From contig NZ_RXNV01000012.1 in the NCBI RefSeq assembly GCF_003966265.1, positions 42,783 through 106,782 on the forward strand: 64,000 bases of DNA, read 5' to 3'. The position numbers and the translations under genes are program-made. Positions within the stretch are counted from its first letter, which is position 1, and each line of letters starts with the position of its first letter. This stretch comes from Shewanella atlantica (GTDB taxonomy: Bacteria > Pseudomonadota > Gammaproteobacteria > Enterobacterales > Shewanellaceae). Below are positions 42,511 through 54,899 of the stretch, one piece after another. The notes under the pieces were generated by a model, which saw only the letters and a list, made by a program, of their open reading frames with translations, did no database searches and was not told the origin of the DNA.

Positions 42511-43539
42511 TTAAATTTCGATTCCTGCATCGCTGAAGCTGGCCATCTCGTTATAGAAACCGGCGGCGGCTCGAATGAGTGGTAACGCCAATACGGCGCC
42601 ACTGCCCTCGCCCAACCTCATAGATAAACTGAGTAGCGGCCTGGCTTGCAGGTATTCCATCATCATGCAGTGCCCCCTCTCATCCGATTTATGACCAAAT
42701 ATCATATAATCTCGGACGTTCGCATTAATCTGCACCGCAACCATGGCAGCCGCCGTTGCGATAAAGCCATCGACGATGACGAGCATATTTCTCTCGGCTG
42801 CGGCGAGCATAGCCCCCGTCATCTGCACAATTTCAAAGCCACCAAGGCAGGCTAAAATACTATAGGGGTCGGTTAATTCAGACTCATGAATATGCAGTGC
42901 CTGCTCCACCAGCATCTGCTTACGCTTAAGGGTGGCAGCATCGATTCCGGTGCCTCGGCCGACACAATCGGCGCTGTTCATCCCCATGACAGTGGCCATA
43001 ATGGCAGCCGCAGAGGAGGTGTTTCCTATGCCCATCTCTCCCAAGGCGATAAGGTTACAACCTTGCTGATGGTGAAGCTCAATGCGTGCACGTGCCATCT
43101 CCATCCCTTGCTTGACGGCTCCCAATGTCATTGCAGCTTGCTTGTGAATTGCTGCAGTGCCCGCGCCCAATCTTTGATCTATGACCCCTTCGACTCCCTC
43201 TAACGGTTGAAGGATGCCGCAATCGATCACCTCCATCTCCAAGCCAACCTGGCGGCAAAAGACATTGATGGCTGCGCCACCGGCGACAAAGTTCATCACC
43301 ATCTGAGTGGTCACTTCACTGGGAGCAATTGAAACACCTGATGAGGCAATCCCATGATCCGCCGCAAAGACCAATAGCTTAGGGTTAGTGATCTCAGGTT
43401 TATCTTTTCCTAACACCCGGGCCAACTGTTTAGCCAAATTTTCTAATTCGCCTAGCGCTCCCAAAGGTTTGGTTTTATTGTCAATTTTACTTTGGATCTC
43501 ATCATCAAACTCATGGTTTGCCGGACTGATATTAAACAT
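42511..43539 (-). CDS. cobT: Nicotinate-nucleotide-dimethylbenzimidazole phosphoribosyltransferase
   Basis: 342 residues, family size. KTKPLGALGELENLAKQLA, VFAADHGIASSGVSIAPSEVT, MVMNFVAGGAAINVF, GEMGIGNTSSAAAI, GRGTGIDAATLKRK and the C-terminal GEGSGAVLALPLIRAA with FNEMASF-like end. It makes alpha-ribazole phosphate, the lower-ligand precursor. Part of the riboswitch-controlled cluster, separated from btuC by heptad arrays and a REP hairpin. Confidence 0.94.
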   Translation of the reverse strand: MFNISPANHEFDDEIQSKIDNKTKPLGALGELENLAKQLARVLGKDKPEITNPKLLVFAADHGIASSGVSIAPSEVTTQMVMNFVAGGAAINVFCRQVGLEMEVIDCGILQPLEGVEGVIDQRLGAGTAAIHKQAAMTLGAVKQGMEMARARIELHHQQGCNLIALGEMGIGNTSSAAAIMATVMGMNSADCVGRGTGIDAATLKRKQMLVEQALHIHESELTDPYSILACLGGFEIVQMTGAMLAAAERNMLVIVDGFIATAAAMVAVQINANVRDYMIFGHKSDERGHCMMMEYLQARPLLSLSMRLGEGSGAVLALPLIRAAAGFYNEMASFSDAGIEI

Positions 43540-43557
43540 CTATATACCCTAACGATT

Positions 43558-43720
43558 TATTCTAAGTTCTAAGTTTTTAAATATAAGCTCTAAGTTCTAA
43601 GTTCTAAGTTTTTAAATATAAGTTTTAAGTTTTAAGTTTTAAGTCACGAGTCACGAGTCACGAGTCACGAGTCACGAGTCACGAGTCACGAGTCACGAGT
43701 CACGAGTCACGAGTCACGAG
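43558..43720. repeat. Mixed heptad arrays (TCTAAGT, AGTTTTA, GTCACGA)
   Basis: Three different 7-bp arrays follow one another: TCTAAGT units (43561-43609, broken by TTTTTAAATATAAG), AGTTTTA units (43620-43642) and 11 perfect GTCACGA units (43643-43720). That unrelated units with the same period sit side by side argues for a process that fixes the period, not one ancestral repeat. Confidence 0.92.
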
Positions 43721-43769
43721 CTCAAGATAAGCAAAGAAAGCAACAAGCTTCAAATCCAAAGCCTGCTCT

Positions 43770-43860
43770 TTACAAAGAATCAGTTCAGGATGACAAGCCC
43801 AAAAGCTTCGCGGCTAAAGCCGCTCCTACATGGAGAATGTCAAACCTCTCACCTCGAACC
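43770..43860. repeat. Composite REP element downstream of btuC
   Basis: Modules in order: CTGCTCTTTACAAAGAAT, CAGGATGACA, REP hairpin TTCGCGGCTAAAGCCGC plus TCCTACAT (43808-43833), GGAGAATGTC, and a decayed second AAAGCTAAAGCCGCT running into the btuC 3' end. Confidence 0.75.
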
Positions 43861-43875
43861 TCAAAGCTAAAGCCG

Positions 43876-45012
43876 CTATCTCCTGCTTCCCAGGATAAAC
43901 AGGAAGAAGATACTGCCGATGACGGCGGTGATGATACCTACGGGTAACTCCTGGCTACTCAGCATGGTTCTCGCCAAAACATCAATCCATACCATAAACA
44001 GGCCACCGACTAATGCGGTCGTAATAAGTGGGAACCGACCCGGAAAGAGCATGCGTACGGTATGTGGGATCATTAAGCCCACAAAGCCGATCCCACCACA
44101 GTTAGCCACTAAGATGGCTGTAATAAGGGAGCAGAGCAGTAACATCTGCAGTCGCAACCGACTGACATTGATGCCTAAGGTATGGGCTGTTTCATCACCG
44201 GCCCGCATCGCCATTATCTGACGCTTAAACAACAAGATGATCCCGGTAGCAGCACAGACAACGACGGCCGGAAATAACAAGCCCTCCCAACTCGCTTTTG
44301 CGAAGCTTCCCAAGCTCCAAAACAGCACAGATGCGGCCGCCTGAGGACTGGAAAAATAGAGCAGCAAACTGGTTAACGCACCGAACATGAATGAGATAGC
44401 CACCCCGGAAAGCAGCATTCGCTCTATCTGACTACTCATATTACGGCCACATAGTGTCAGCACCATGAGCACCGACACCCCGGCACCTAGAAATGCACCC
44501 AGCGGCAGGCTTATCCAGCCTAGCAGCTCGAACAGCCCTGAGCCGGATCCTCCGCTTGAGCTAGCAAACAGCCCTGAGCTTGATTCCGCAAAAAGCCCTG
44601 AGCCGCTAAAAAGTGTTATCACCAACACGGCACCAAATGAGGCGCCCGATGAGATGCCGAACAGATAGGGATCGGCCAACGGATTACGTGTCACCGTTTG
44701 CAACACACTACCCGCAACAGAGAGACCTGCTCCGGCAATAAAGGCCAACAGAATGCGGGGAAACCGTAACTCCATAACAATACGTTCGGCGATGCCCGAC
44801 ACCTCTGTCATACCAAACATGGCCGTACCAAAGGTGTTGTGCAATACCACATTAATCACATCACTGAATGAGATATTGGCCGCGCCAAAGCTGGCTGCGG
44901 CCAGCAGAGTTATCACACTCAATATCGATAATGTCGGTACCGCCCATTTATGACCGATATCGACTCGACCAGCGGAAGGGGGCGAGACTGAATTAACCTG
45001 ACTAGTCTTCAT
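43876..45012 (-). CDS. btuC: Vitamin B12 ABC transporter permease
   Basis: About 378 residues from the ATG at 45012, which overlaps the btuD stop by 11 bases; a longer frame up to 45144 is only the repeat region of btuD read in another frame. FecCD/BtuC family: MELRFPRILLAFIAGAGLSVAGSVLQTVTRNPLADPYLFGISSGAS, the cytoplasmic coupling region GINVSRLRLQMLLL and GGIGFVGLMIPHTVRM. An unusual Ser/Gly-rich stretch (SGLFAESSSGLFASSSGGSG) is encoded by degenerate direct repeats around 44535-44620 in a loop between helices. It forms the channel for B12 with BtuD and BtuF. Confidence 0.9.
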   Translation of the reverse strand: MKTSQVNSVSPPSAGRVDIGHKWAVPTLSILSVITLLAAASFGAANISFSDVINVVLHNTFGTAMFGMTEVSGIAERIVMELRFPRILLAFIAGAGLSVAGSVLQTVTRNPLADPYLFGISSGASFGAVLVITLFSGSGLFAESSSGLFASSSGGSGSGLFELLGWISLPLGAFLGAGVSVLMVLTLCGRNMSSQIERMLLSGVAISFMFGALTSLLLYFSSPQAAASVLFWSLGSFAKASWEGLLFPAVVVCAATGIILLFKRQIMAMRAGDETAHTLGINVSRLRLQMLLLCSLITAILVANCGGIGFVGLMIPHTVRMLFPGRFPLITTALVGGLFMVWIDVLARTMLSSQELPVGIITAVIGSIFFLFILGSRR

Positions 45013-46108
45013 CTTGTTTATGCCTCTCCATACTGCTCCAATGGCGCCTATCAAGAGAGTTCTCTTCAAAATCCGTCTTATCAAGAGAGTTCTGACCAAA
45101 AGCTTTCTTACCAAGAGAGTTCTGACCAAGAGAGTTCTGACCAAGAGCCTTCAGACCATGCGCATTCTCATCATGATTAGTCTCATCATGAGCAGCCTCA
45201 TCATTAGCGCTCTTATCATGAGTGCTGTCACCATATGAGTAGCCATAGAAATAGCTGATCTGAGGATTGCCATGTTGAGGATGAGGCTGCGTGCTGCAAC
45301 ACACATCGAATACCTCGCTGATACGCTGTTCGGTAAGTACAGACTTAGGTGTCCCATGAGCGACACATCTACCATCATCGAGAAGTAACAGCTGATCACA
45401 CATGGCACTGGCCAAATTCAGATCATGAATCGAGGTGATCACCGAGATCCCAATCGCGCGAAGCAATTCCATTATCTGGATCTGATATCGAATATCTAAA
45501 TGGTTTGTGGGTTCATCCAAAATAAGCAGCTTAGGCTGCTGCACTATCGCTCTGGCGATCAGTGCCCGCTGCTTTTCACCGCCGGAAAGGTGCTCATAGA
45601 TCTGGCCAGCCTTATGGGTTAACCCCACTTTTTCTAACGCATCGGCAACTAGCCGCCTATCCGATGAAGTCGTCAGATCAAACGGCCCTTTATGGGGAGT
45701 CAATCCGATGGCAACCAGTTGCTCAGTGGTTAACTCAAAGTGATGGGGAGTGTCTTGCAAAACCACAGCAACTTGCCTGGCAAACTCTTTTGCCGAGAAG
45801 TAAGAAGTATTGTGCCCGAACAGACTTATCGTTCCGTTATCGGGCTTAATATAACGATATAAACACCGCAACAGACTGGATTTTCCGGCACCGTTGGGAC
45901 CTATGATCCCCAGCATCTCACCCTTGGCTAGTGAAAAACTGATATCAGATAGAATAGCCCGGTCATCGGCATGCCAACTAAGGTCACTAACCGTTAACGC
46001 ATAGCCATTGTCAGCGCTAAGGTTTTCACCCCCACTCACTTTATCACCACTGACTTTATCACGACTCATCTGCTCGAGAGTCGTGACTTCTTTACCCCAT
46101 AATTTCAA
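45002..46108 (-). CDS. btuD: Vitamin B12 ABC transporter ATPase with repetitive C-terminal tail
   Basis: About 355-368 residues (start TTG 46108 or ATG 46069). Walker A GPNGAGKSSLLR, Q-loop VVLQDTPHHFE, signature LSGGEKQR, Walker B LLILDEPTNHLD, H-loop TSIHDLNLA: the FecE/BtuD type. Relatives end near residue 260-280; here about 75 extra residues follow, made of five-residue repeats (first HDxxA-type, then xLGQN-type) encoded by 15-bp DNA repeats at about 45046-45235. The tail should be flexible and length-variable. Energises BtuC. Confidence 0.88.
   Translation of the reverse strand: MKLWGKEVTTLEQMSRDKVSGDKVSGGENLSADNGYALTVSDLSWHADDRAILSDISFSLAKGEMLGIIGPNGAGKSSLLRCLYRYIKPDNGTISLFGHNTSYFSAKEFARQVAVVLQDTPHHFELTTEQLVAIGLTPHKGPFDLTTSSDRRLVADALEKVGLTHKAGQIYEHLSGGEKQRALIARAIVQQPKLLILDEPTNHLDIRYQIQIMELLRAIGISVITSIHDLNLASAMCDQLLLLDDGRCVAHGTPKSVLTEQRISEVFDVCCSTQPHPQHGNPQISYFYGYSYGDSTHDKSANDEAAHDETNHDENAHGLKALGQNSLGQNSLGKKAFGQNSLDKTDFEENSLDRRHWSSMERHKQDED
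45046..45235. repeat. 15-bp minisatellite inside the btuD 3' end
   Basis: Tandem 15-bp units, best seen as AAGAGAGTTCTGACC, and a second diverged set with CTCATCATGA. The period is a multiple of three, so copy-number change keeps btuD in frame; the repeat encodes pentapeptides xLGQN and HDExA. Confidence 0.85.
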
Positions 46109-46365
46109 ACAGATAACCTCTTAGCCAATCTCATAGACTGAAATGAATTAGCTGACTTAAACAAGTGAGTTGAGTGAGTTGACTGAAATAGCTTAGCCGA
46201 TTTAGCTGGTTCAACAGAAAAAACAGCAGAGGAATGGATCACGCAGCGCGCAGCATACCGCAGAAACTGGAGGCGTGACGCTACTGCACAAAACGGTTTG
46301 CGTGAATCAATACGGCAGAGTAAAGCGGTGAATAAACCCGCAAAAAAGCTTAAAAAAGGTAGCAT
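46105..46365 (-). CDS. Possible first ORF behind the cobalamin riboswitch
   Basis: 86 codons. The ATG at 46365 has GGGGGGAT eight bases upstream, the first good ribosome binding site after the riboswitch. The TGA stop overlaps a TTG start of btuD by four bases (TTGA), a coupling arrangement. The N-terminus is hydrophobic (MLPFLSFFAGLFTALL); the rest is low-complexity (THSTHLFKSANSFQSM) and matches nothing I know. It may be a coupling leader rather than a functional protein. Confidence 0.35.
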   Translation of the reverse strand: MLPFLSFFAGLFTALLCRIDSRKPFCAVASRLQFLRYAARCVIHSSAVFSVEPAKSAKLFQSTHSTHLFKSANSFQSMRLAKRLSV

Positions 46366-46405
46366 GATAGATCCCCCCGAGTTACCCGCTCGAGTTCTTC
46401 AGCGA

Positions 46406-46610
46406 CAAAATTAGGCAGGTATCCTGACTTATGGTTTGAAGAAGGTTTGTAGGACTTAGAACCTAGAACCTAGGACCTCTCGGCTTCTTCAAAACACTCA
46501 CAGTTGCGGGCACAGTCCGGGCTTATGCTTTCTATTTGCTAGCTCCCGGTTCCCTTTTAAGTTTGAGTTACCCTTGTCTTATCGACAATGGCTCTCAACA
46601 CCTGATTTTG
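46406..46610 (-). promoter_or_regulatory. Cobalamin riboswitch
   Basis: Read on the minus strand: P1 arms CAAAATCAGG (46610-46601) and CCTG...ATTTTG (to 46406), the AAAAGGGAAC core, CCCGGACTGTGCCCGCAACTGT (B12 box; 46526-46499 region) and the 3' element GTCAGGATACCTGCC (46428-46414). These are the hallmark segments of AdoCbl-type riboswitches. A 10-bp peripheral stem (TTTGAAGAAG/CTTCTTCAAA) is capped by about 26 bases of CTAGGTT-type heptads. It controls btuD-btuC and probably the cob genes downstream; B12 should switch them off. Confidence 0.93.
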
Positions 46611-46906
46611 CGATCCTATTCACTCACTTAATAGCTTATGTTTAAAGGCTTATTGCAACGCTCATGCTTCAAGCACGAGCTTAGGAGTGAAGAGTTTCTG
46701 AGAGCGCTTATTATGCAGCTTTTATCACTTAAGGCAAAGCCTGTCGCCTAGCTGAAATGAAAAATCAAGGTTCTCAATTACACTCTTTAGCAGAAAAGGG
46801 GGGCAAGAAAGGATCACCAGTGCAGTTGAGGCTGCTACAAGTGTTTCCCCAGTTTCCAGCCTCCTAACCCGCGACCTAGAACCTAGAACCTAGAACCTAG
46901 AACAGT
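46611..46906. repeat. Gap between riboswitch and cobC-like gene, with heptad array
   Basis: Contains the probable promoter region of the riboswitch transcript. Four CCTAGAA heptads (46874-46903) lie directly downstream of the phosphatase stop codon. No gene or terminator with T-run was seen. Confidence 0.6.
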
Positions 46907-47551
46907 CTATCCCCAGTGTAACTGAGGAAAGTGGGTGCCCTGGGGCGTGGTATAGACAGTAATTTTCACTATCGCCGCGTAGGCCAGACTCAGTTGAGTA
47001 TAGAAGCCCGCCACCCCGCTAACCCCCAATGCACTGGCCATCAGGTGACGTATGACTCCCGCATGGGTCACCAGCAGCAGAGACTCCCCCCGGTGTTGAT
47101 TGAGTATCGACTCCCAGGCACGGTCGATTCTGGCCTCGAAGTCCAGCATCGACTCGCCATCGGGCGGCGTGCTCGCCCAAGGATTCTTCCAATAGGCTTC
47201 GATAGGCCCCGCGCTGGTCTGATACAAACTCTCTAATGATTCCCCGTCCCAATCACCAAAGTTCATCTCCTTAAACCCGTCCTCGAGTTTAAGGGGCACC
47301 TCTCTCTTCAGATAGAGCCTCAGGGCAAACTCACAACAGCGGCGCAAGGGTGAGCTGATAATGTGCTCGAAACTGATATCCGCAGCTTCGATGGCATCAA
47401 ACATCTGCTTACGGCCAAGCTCACTCAACGAGACATCCGTATGCCCCCTCAGGATCTGTCCTCCCTCACACTCGCCATGACGCATAAGATAGAAGGTTGT
47501 GGTGATCCCCGGATTAGGCGTTGCTTGGTAGTGATCTTTACTCTTGGTCAT
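46907..47551 (-). CDS. Histidine phosphatase family protein, probable alpha-ribazole phosphatase
   Basis: 214 residues. Phosphoglycerate-mutase-like fold: catalytic LMRHGECEGG, HIISSPLRRCCEFA, FKEMNFGDWDGESLESLY and LLVTHAGVIRHLMA. The EMNFGDWDG segment and position next to B12 genes suggest CobC, which removes the phosphate from alpha-ribazole 5'-phosphate or adenosylcobalamin phosphate. It lies upstream of the riboswitch, so it is not under its control unless by read-through. Confidence 0.82.
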   Translation of the reverse strand: MTKSKDHYQATPNPGITTTFYLMRHGECEGGQILRGHTDVSLSELGRKQMFDAIEAADISFEHIISSPLRRCCEFALRLYLKREVPLKLEDGFKEMNFGDWDGESLESLYQTSAGPIEAYWKNPWASTPPDGESMLDFEARIDRAWESILNQHRGESLLLVTHAGVIRHLMASALGVSGVAGFYTQLSLAYAAIVKITVYTTPQGTHFPQLHWG

Positions 47552-47703
47552 AATAAATTGCTATCCAGGCTGATTATCGAATAGGTTCGGGCCACCTATT
47601 TATACCGTCTTTTTGAAGCGTAGAGAATAGTTTACCTGCCTTTTGCCTCTCCCCCGTCTGACCGAGCCCCCTCACCTTCACTGAAACGACCAAACACTCG
47701 CGG

Positions 47704-50556
47704 CTATATATTGCCACCCAGATCCCGCTCAAGCTTCTGCAAATTACTCGGGAAACGTATGTGGTAACAGAGGCCATTACCGGGTGAGGTCTCGACCTCA
47801 ACTTCTCCCCTGAGCCTTTGCGTGACCAGGTTGTACACCAGATGCGCCCCCAAGCCACTGCCTCCCTGATTACGCTTGGTCGTATAGAAGGGATCAAACA
47901 GGCTCTTCACTCCCTCTTCATCGAGTCCGATACCATCATCGCTGTAATCCATAATCACCCAGTCATTTTTAATTTCAACGGCTATGGTGATCTCTCCTAT
48001 CTGTTTGGGGAGGAATGCATGCAGCAAACTATTCATGATCAGGTTCGTTACCACCTGGGCCAAGACTCCGGGGTATGTGTTACAGCTTAAGTTGAATGCA
48101 CAATCCATATTTATCCTATGGGGCACCTTCTTGAGCGTAGGCCTGAGGGACATCAGTATCTCTTCGAGATACTCATCTATGTCGAATTCCCGCAACTCCT
48201 CACTGGATTGATCTACAGCAACCCGCTTAAAGCTCTGAATTAACTTAGAAGCGCGGGCATTATTCTTAAGAATGATATCCATGGCTTCACTGCAGGTTTG
48301 CATAAACCCTGCAAACTCCTCTTCACTGAGTTCGCCTTCTGAGAACATCTTCTTGACCTCGAGCACCTCAGCATGAAGGTGAGATGCCGCGGTGACACAG
48401 ACACCGATAGGAGTATTGATCTCATGGGCAATCCCCGCCACCATCTTACCTAACGACGCCTGCTTCTCCGTCTCAACCAGCTGATGTTGGGCACTCTTAA
48501 GTTGATCCAATGTAGAGCTAAGCTCAAAGGTTCTCTCCTCCACTAACTTTGCCATCTGCTCTGAGTAGCGCTGAGCAAACTGCTCTTTCTCTTTTGAGTA
48601 GTTAAGTTGTTGCCGCAACTGTGCAGGACTGATCTTTAACTGAGCCAGCAGCTGGGCATAATAGCGCTCCAGAGTCAGGCTCTCTCTCTCTGTATAGATG
48701 TTCGATTGATTCACCACCATATGGGCTACCGCCGCCCCGGTAATACCACTGAGCAACCTCTCTGTCGCCCTCTCCAGGTAGGCCAACTCCTGCACATTAA
48801 TCCGCTCATCATCATTGAGCTCAGCCTCGGCTAAACAGGCTTTCACTTTAACTTCAGCCTGTTCGGCGGAAAGGTACTGACAAAATATTCCTTTCAATAA
48901 TTTCAATTTAGGTTTGAGTTCGATATTGCTGGGCAAGGTATCCATAATCGCCTCATCCTCGGCAACACGCTCCGCCATAACATCCATAAACTCGGCGTTA
49001 TATCTCTGCTCCTCGCCCGTCACCTTCGAAAACAGGCTGCCCAGAACTAAGGCTATGCTGTTCCCTGCCAACGACCACAGGGCTCCATGGCTTATCTTAT
49101 CCATCTCAGTGCCCATCAGATGTTCGGGATGCAACCAATAGAAGCCCCATGGCCCCAACTCAAGAATATCCGCATCTATCCAGCCACTCTTCATTATCGC
49201 GGGCAATAACAGGCAGTAAGACCACACAATGAAGCCCACCATCAGGCCCGCAGAGGCCCCTTTAGCGGTGACCTTTGGCCAATAGAGTCCGGCCAATACC
49301 GGGGGAAGAAATTGCAATACGGCGGCGAAGGAGATCATGCCCATGTTCACTAACATGTATGACTCACCAAGATAGAGATAGAACATCTGCCCGGCACCTA
49401 ACACTATAAACACCGCAAGCCACCTGGACTGAAGCAGGTACCGTTTTAAGATGCTTCCCGGGCTGAACCACTGCAACAGAGGCAGAACCAGGTGGTTACT
49501 GAACATGGTAGAGAGCGTCATGCCCGACACCATCAACATGGCCATTGAGGCTGAGAAACCACCGATAAATACGAATAGGGTGAGCAGATCCTGCCCAGCA
49601 AGCATAGGCAGGGAGAGCATATAACTGTCTGCCGTTTCCGGGCCAAGCAGTAACATGCCCGCTGCGGCGATAGGAGTAATAAAAATTGTCATCAATATCA
49701 AATAAACAGGCAGCCACCACTGCACCTTCTTGATATGTCTGGCATCGGGATTTTCGACCACCATGACATGAAACTGACGTGGCAATAACATAAAGGCCGA
49801 GCCTGCGAGCAACAGGTAGCTGAACCAGGTAACAAGCTCAGGCTTGGACGACATCCCTTTAGCCGCCTCGGGCATCTTCTGTTCCAGCTGCTCGAGGATA
49901 ACCAGGGGAGAGTCAAACATCACGAAACTGACAAACACACCCACACACAGCATGGCCAGCAGTTTAACCATCCCCTCGACGGCGAGCGCCAGCATCATAC
50001 CCGGGTGCCTCTCGGTAGGATCCAGATGGCGAATACCGAAAATAATGGTAAACAGGGCGACTCCCAACCAGACCAACCAGGCAATCTCATTGGCAGCGAC
50101 TCCGCCCTCGGTCTCGAGAACGAGATCGATGGCAGTGTTGATAGCTTTGAGTTGCAACGCCAGATAGGGAACGATCCCCACCATGGCAACGGTTGCGGCG
50201 AGGCCGGCAAGAAAGATACTGCGGTTGAATCGGGCCGAGAGGAAGTCGGCAATACTGGTGACCCTGTAGATCTGCTTTATCAGCAATACGCGTTGCATCA
50301 GGGGCCAGATAACAATCATCAGGAGTGTCGGCCCCAGATAGATAGAGAGCATTAATACGCTCGAACGGGTAGCGAAACCTACGCTACCGAAGAAGGTCCA
50401 ACTGGTACAGAAAATGGCCAATGACAGCGCGTAGACGGCGGCACTGGTTGTCAGCTTTTTGGCTCGTTCGCTGCCGGACTCGGCCCATGACGCCAGCATA
50501 TACAGCAGAGCCACATAGAAAAAAATCACCAGCAGGAGACTTGAGGCGCTCATCAT
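47704..50556 (-). CDS. Sodium/solute symporter fused to histidine kinase (CbrA-like)
   Basis: 950 residues. Residues about 1-520 are a 13-helix sodium:solute symporter domain (ALSLAIFCTSWTFFGSVGFA, LSIYLGPTLLMIVIW, GGFSASMAMLMVSGMTLSTM). Then a cytoplasmic linker with coiled coil (LDQLKSAQHQLVETEKQA), a His box GKMVAGIAHEINTPIGV (about 705-715) and the ATPase boxes NSLLHAF, DYSDDGIGLDEEG and GSGLGAHLVYNLV. No receiver domain is attached. Such fusions sense uptake or external presence of a nutrient, as CbrA does for histidine. No response regulator gene lies next to it. Confidence 0.9.
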   Translation of the reverse strand: MMSASSLLLVIFFYVALLYMLASWAESGSERAKKLTTSAAVYALSLAIFCTSWTFFGSVGFATRSSVLMLSIYLGPTLLMIVIWPLMQRVLLIKQIYRVTSIADFLSARFNRSIFLAGLAATVAMVGIVPYLALQLKAINTAIDLVLETEGGVAANEIAWLVWLGVALFTIIFGIRHLDPTERHPGMMLALAVEGMVKLLAMLCVGVFVSFVMFDSPLVILEQLEQKMPEAAKGMSSKPELVTWFSYLLLAGSAFMLLPRQFHVMVVENPDARHIKKVQWWLPVYLILMTIFITPIAAAGMLLLGPETADSYMLSLPMLAGQDLLTLFVFIGGFSASMAMLMVSGMTLSTMFSNHLVLPLLQWFSPGSILKRYLLQSRWLAVFIVLGAGQMFYLYLGESYMLVNMGMISFAAVLQFLPPVLAGLYWPKVTAKGASAGLMVGFIVWSYCLLLPAIMKSGWIDADILELGPWGFYWLHPEHLMGTEMDKISHGALWSLAGNSIALVLGSLFSKVTGEEQRYNAEFMDVMAERVAEDEAIMDTLPSNIELKPKLKLLKGIFCQYLSAEQAEVKVKACLAEAELNDDERINVQELAYLERATERLLSGITGAAVAHMVVNQSNIYTERESLTLERYYAQLLAQLKISPAQLRQQLNYSKEKEQFAQRYSEQMAKLVEERTFELSSTLDQLKSAQHQLVETEKQASLGKMVAGIAHEINTPIGVCVTAASHLHAEVLEVKKMFSEGELSEEEFAGFMQTCSEAMDIILKNNARASKLIQSFKRVAVDQSSEELREFDIDEYLEEILMSLRPTLKKVPHRINMDCAFNLSCNTYPGVLAQVVTNLIMNSLLHAFLPKQIGEITIAVEIKNDWVIMDYSDDGIGLDEEGVKSLFDPFYTTKRNQGGSGLGAHLVYNLVTQRLRGEVEVETSPGNGLCYHIRFPSNLQKLERDLGGNI

Positions 50557-50657
50557 AAGCCACCCCCAATTACCGTTTCAGAGGCAGAAAGTGCAGCTAT
50601 GCAACTTGCTATAAACGGGGCAAGAGCCTGATTGTCAAAGCTGTTCACAGACTAAAC

Positions 50658-50834
50658 CTACTTAACCAAAGCAAGCAAAAACAGAATTAATCCCAACCAG
50701 ATCAGTGTAATACTAAGCAGCGTGGCGGACAGACTAAGAGTGATATAAGTCGCTACAGGCCAAGAGGTTATAAAAAAGGCCAATAACAAGGTTATTAATC
50801 TGAAAGCTGGCTGATTATTGATTTTCCTCCACAC
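50658..50834 (-). CDS. Small membrane protein upstream of the symporter-kinase, GTG start
   Basis: 58 residues from the GTG at 50834, with GGAG eight bases before it; the frame stays open about 25 codons further upstream without ATG, so a longer form with a non-standard start is possible. Two hydrophobic helices: FRLITLLLAFFITSW and LLSITLIWLGLILFLLALV. It lies about 100 bases upstream of the symporter-kinase on the same strand. Small membrane proteins upstream of CbrA-type kinases (CbrX in Pseudomonas) are known; similarity in sequence is not claimed. Confidence 0.5.
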   Translation of the reverse strand: MWRKINNQPAFRLITLLLAFFITSWPVATYITLSLSATLLSITLIWLGLILFLLALVK

Positions 50835-50999
50835 CTTAGTTTCTCCAGCAAAGGGTCTTTCTAAAGCATAGTTCAGCGCAACAAAGAGTGGAAAAATCCT
50901 CAGCAGGCACCTGGCTCCTTAAGCTGGTAAAAGGAGCAGATACTCAATAAAAATGGTATAAAAAGTCGACTCGACTATCGTGTGCGTCTGTTCTATTAT

Positions 51000-51023
51000 A
51001 GACGTCTATACGTATAAACATCT
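51000..51023. promoter_or_regulatory. Three tandem MetJ boxes upstream of metH
   Basis: AGACGTCT (perfect consensus, 51000-51007), ATACGTAT (51008-51015) and AAACATCT (51016-51023) lie in register with no gaps, the arrangement bound by cooperative MetJ dimers with S-adenosylmethionine. The site is 110 bases upstream of metH, so metH should be repressed when methionine is plentiful. Confidence 0.8.
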
Positions 51024-51132
51024 AAAACTCGAATTCGAATCTGGTCTCATAAAACCGCATTTTCGAGCTCGAACTGCAGATAGCAGATATAAGCATCAGT
51101 AAATAATTATGTAGTTAAGGCAGGTAGAAGTT

Positions 51133-54891
<3,759 letters not shown>

Positions 54892-54899
54892 CCAGCCCT

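Noticed and set aside
39113..43720. Short tandem arrays considered as CRISPR
   Set aside because: Units are 7 bp with no spacers and no cas genes are present.
45012..45144. Longer btuC start giving an N-terminus of repeated LLVRT residues
   Set aside because: It is the btuD minisatellite read in another frame; the ATG at 45012 gives a normal BtuC N-terminus.
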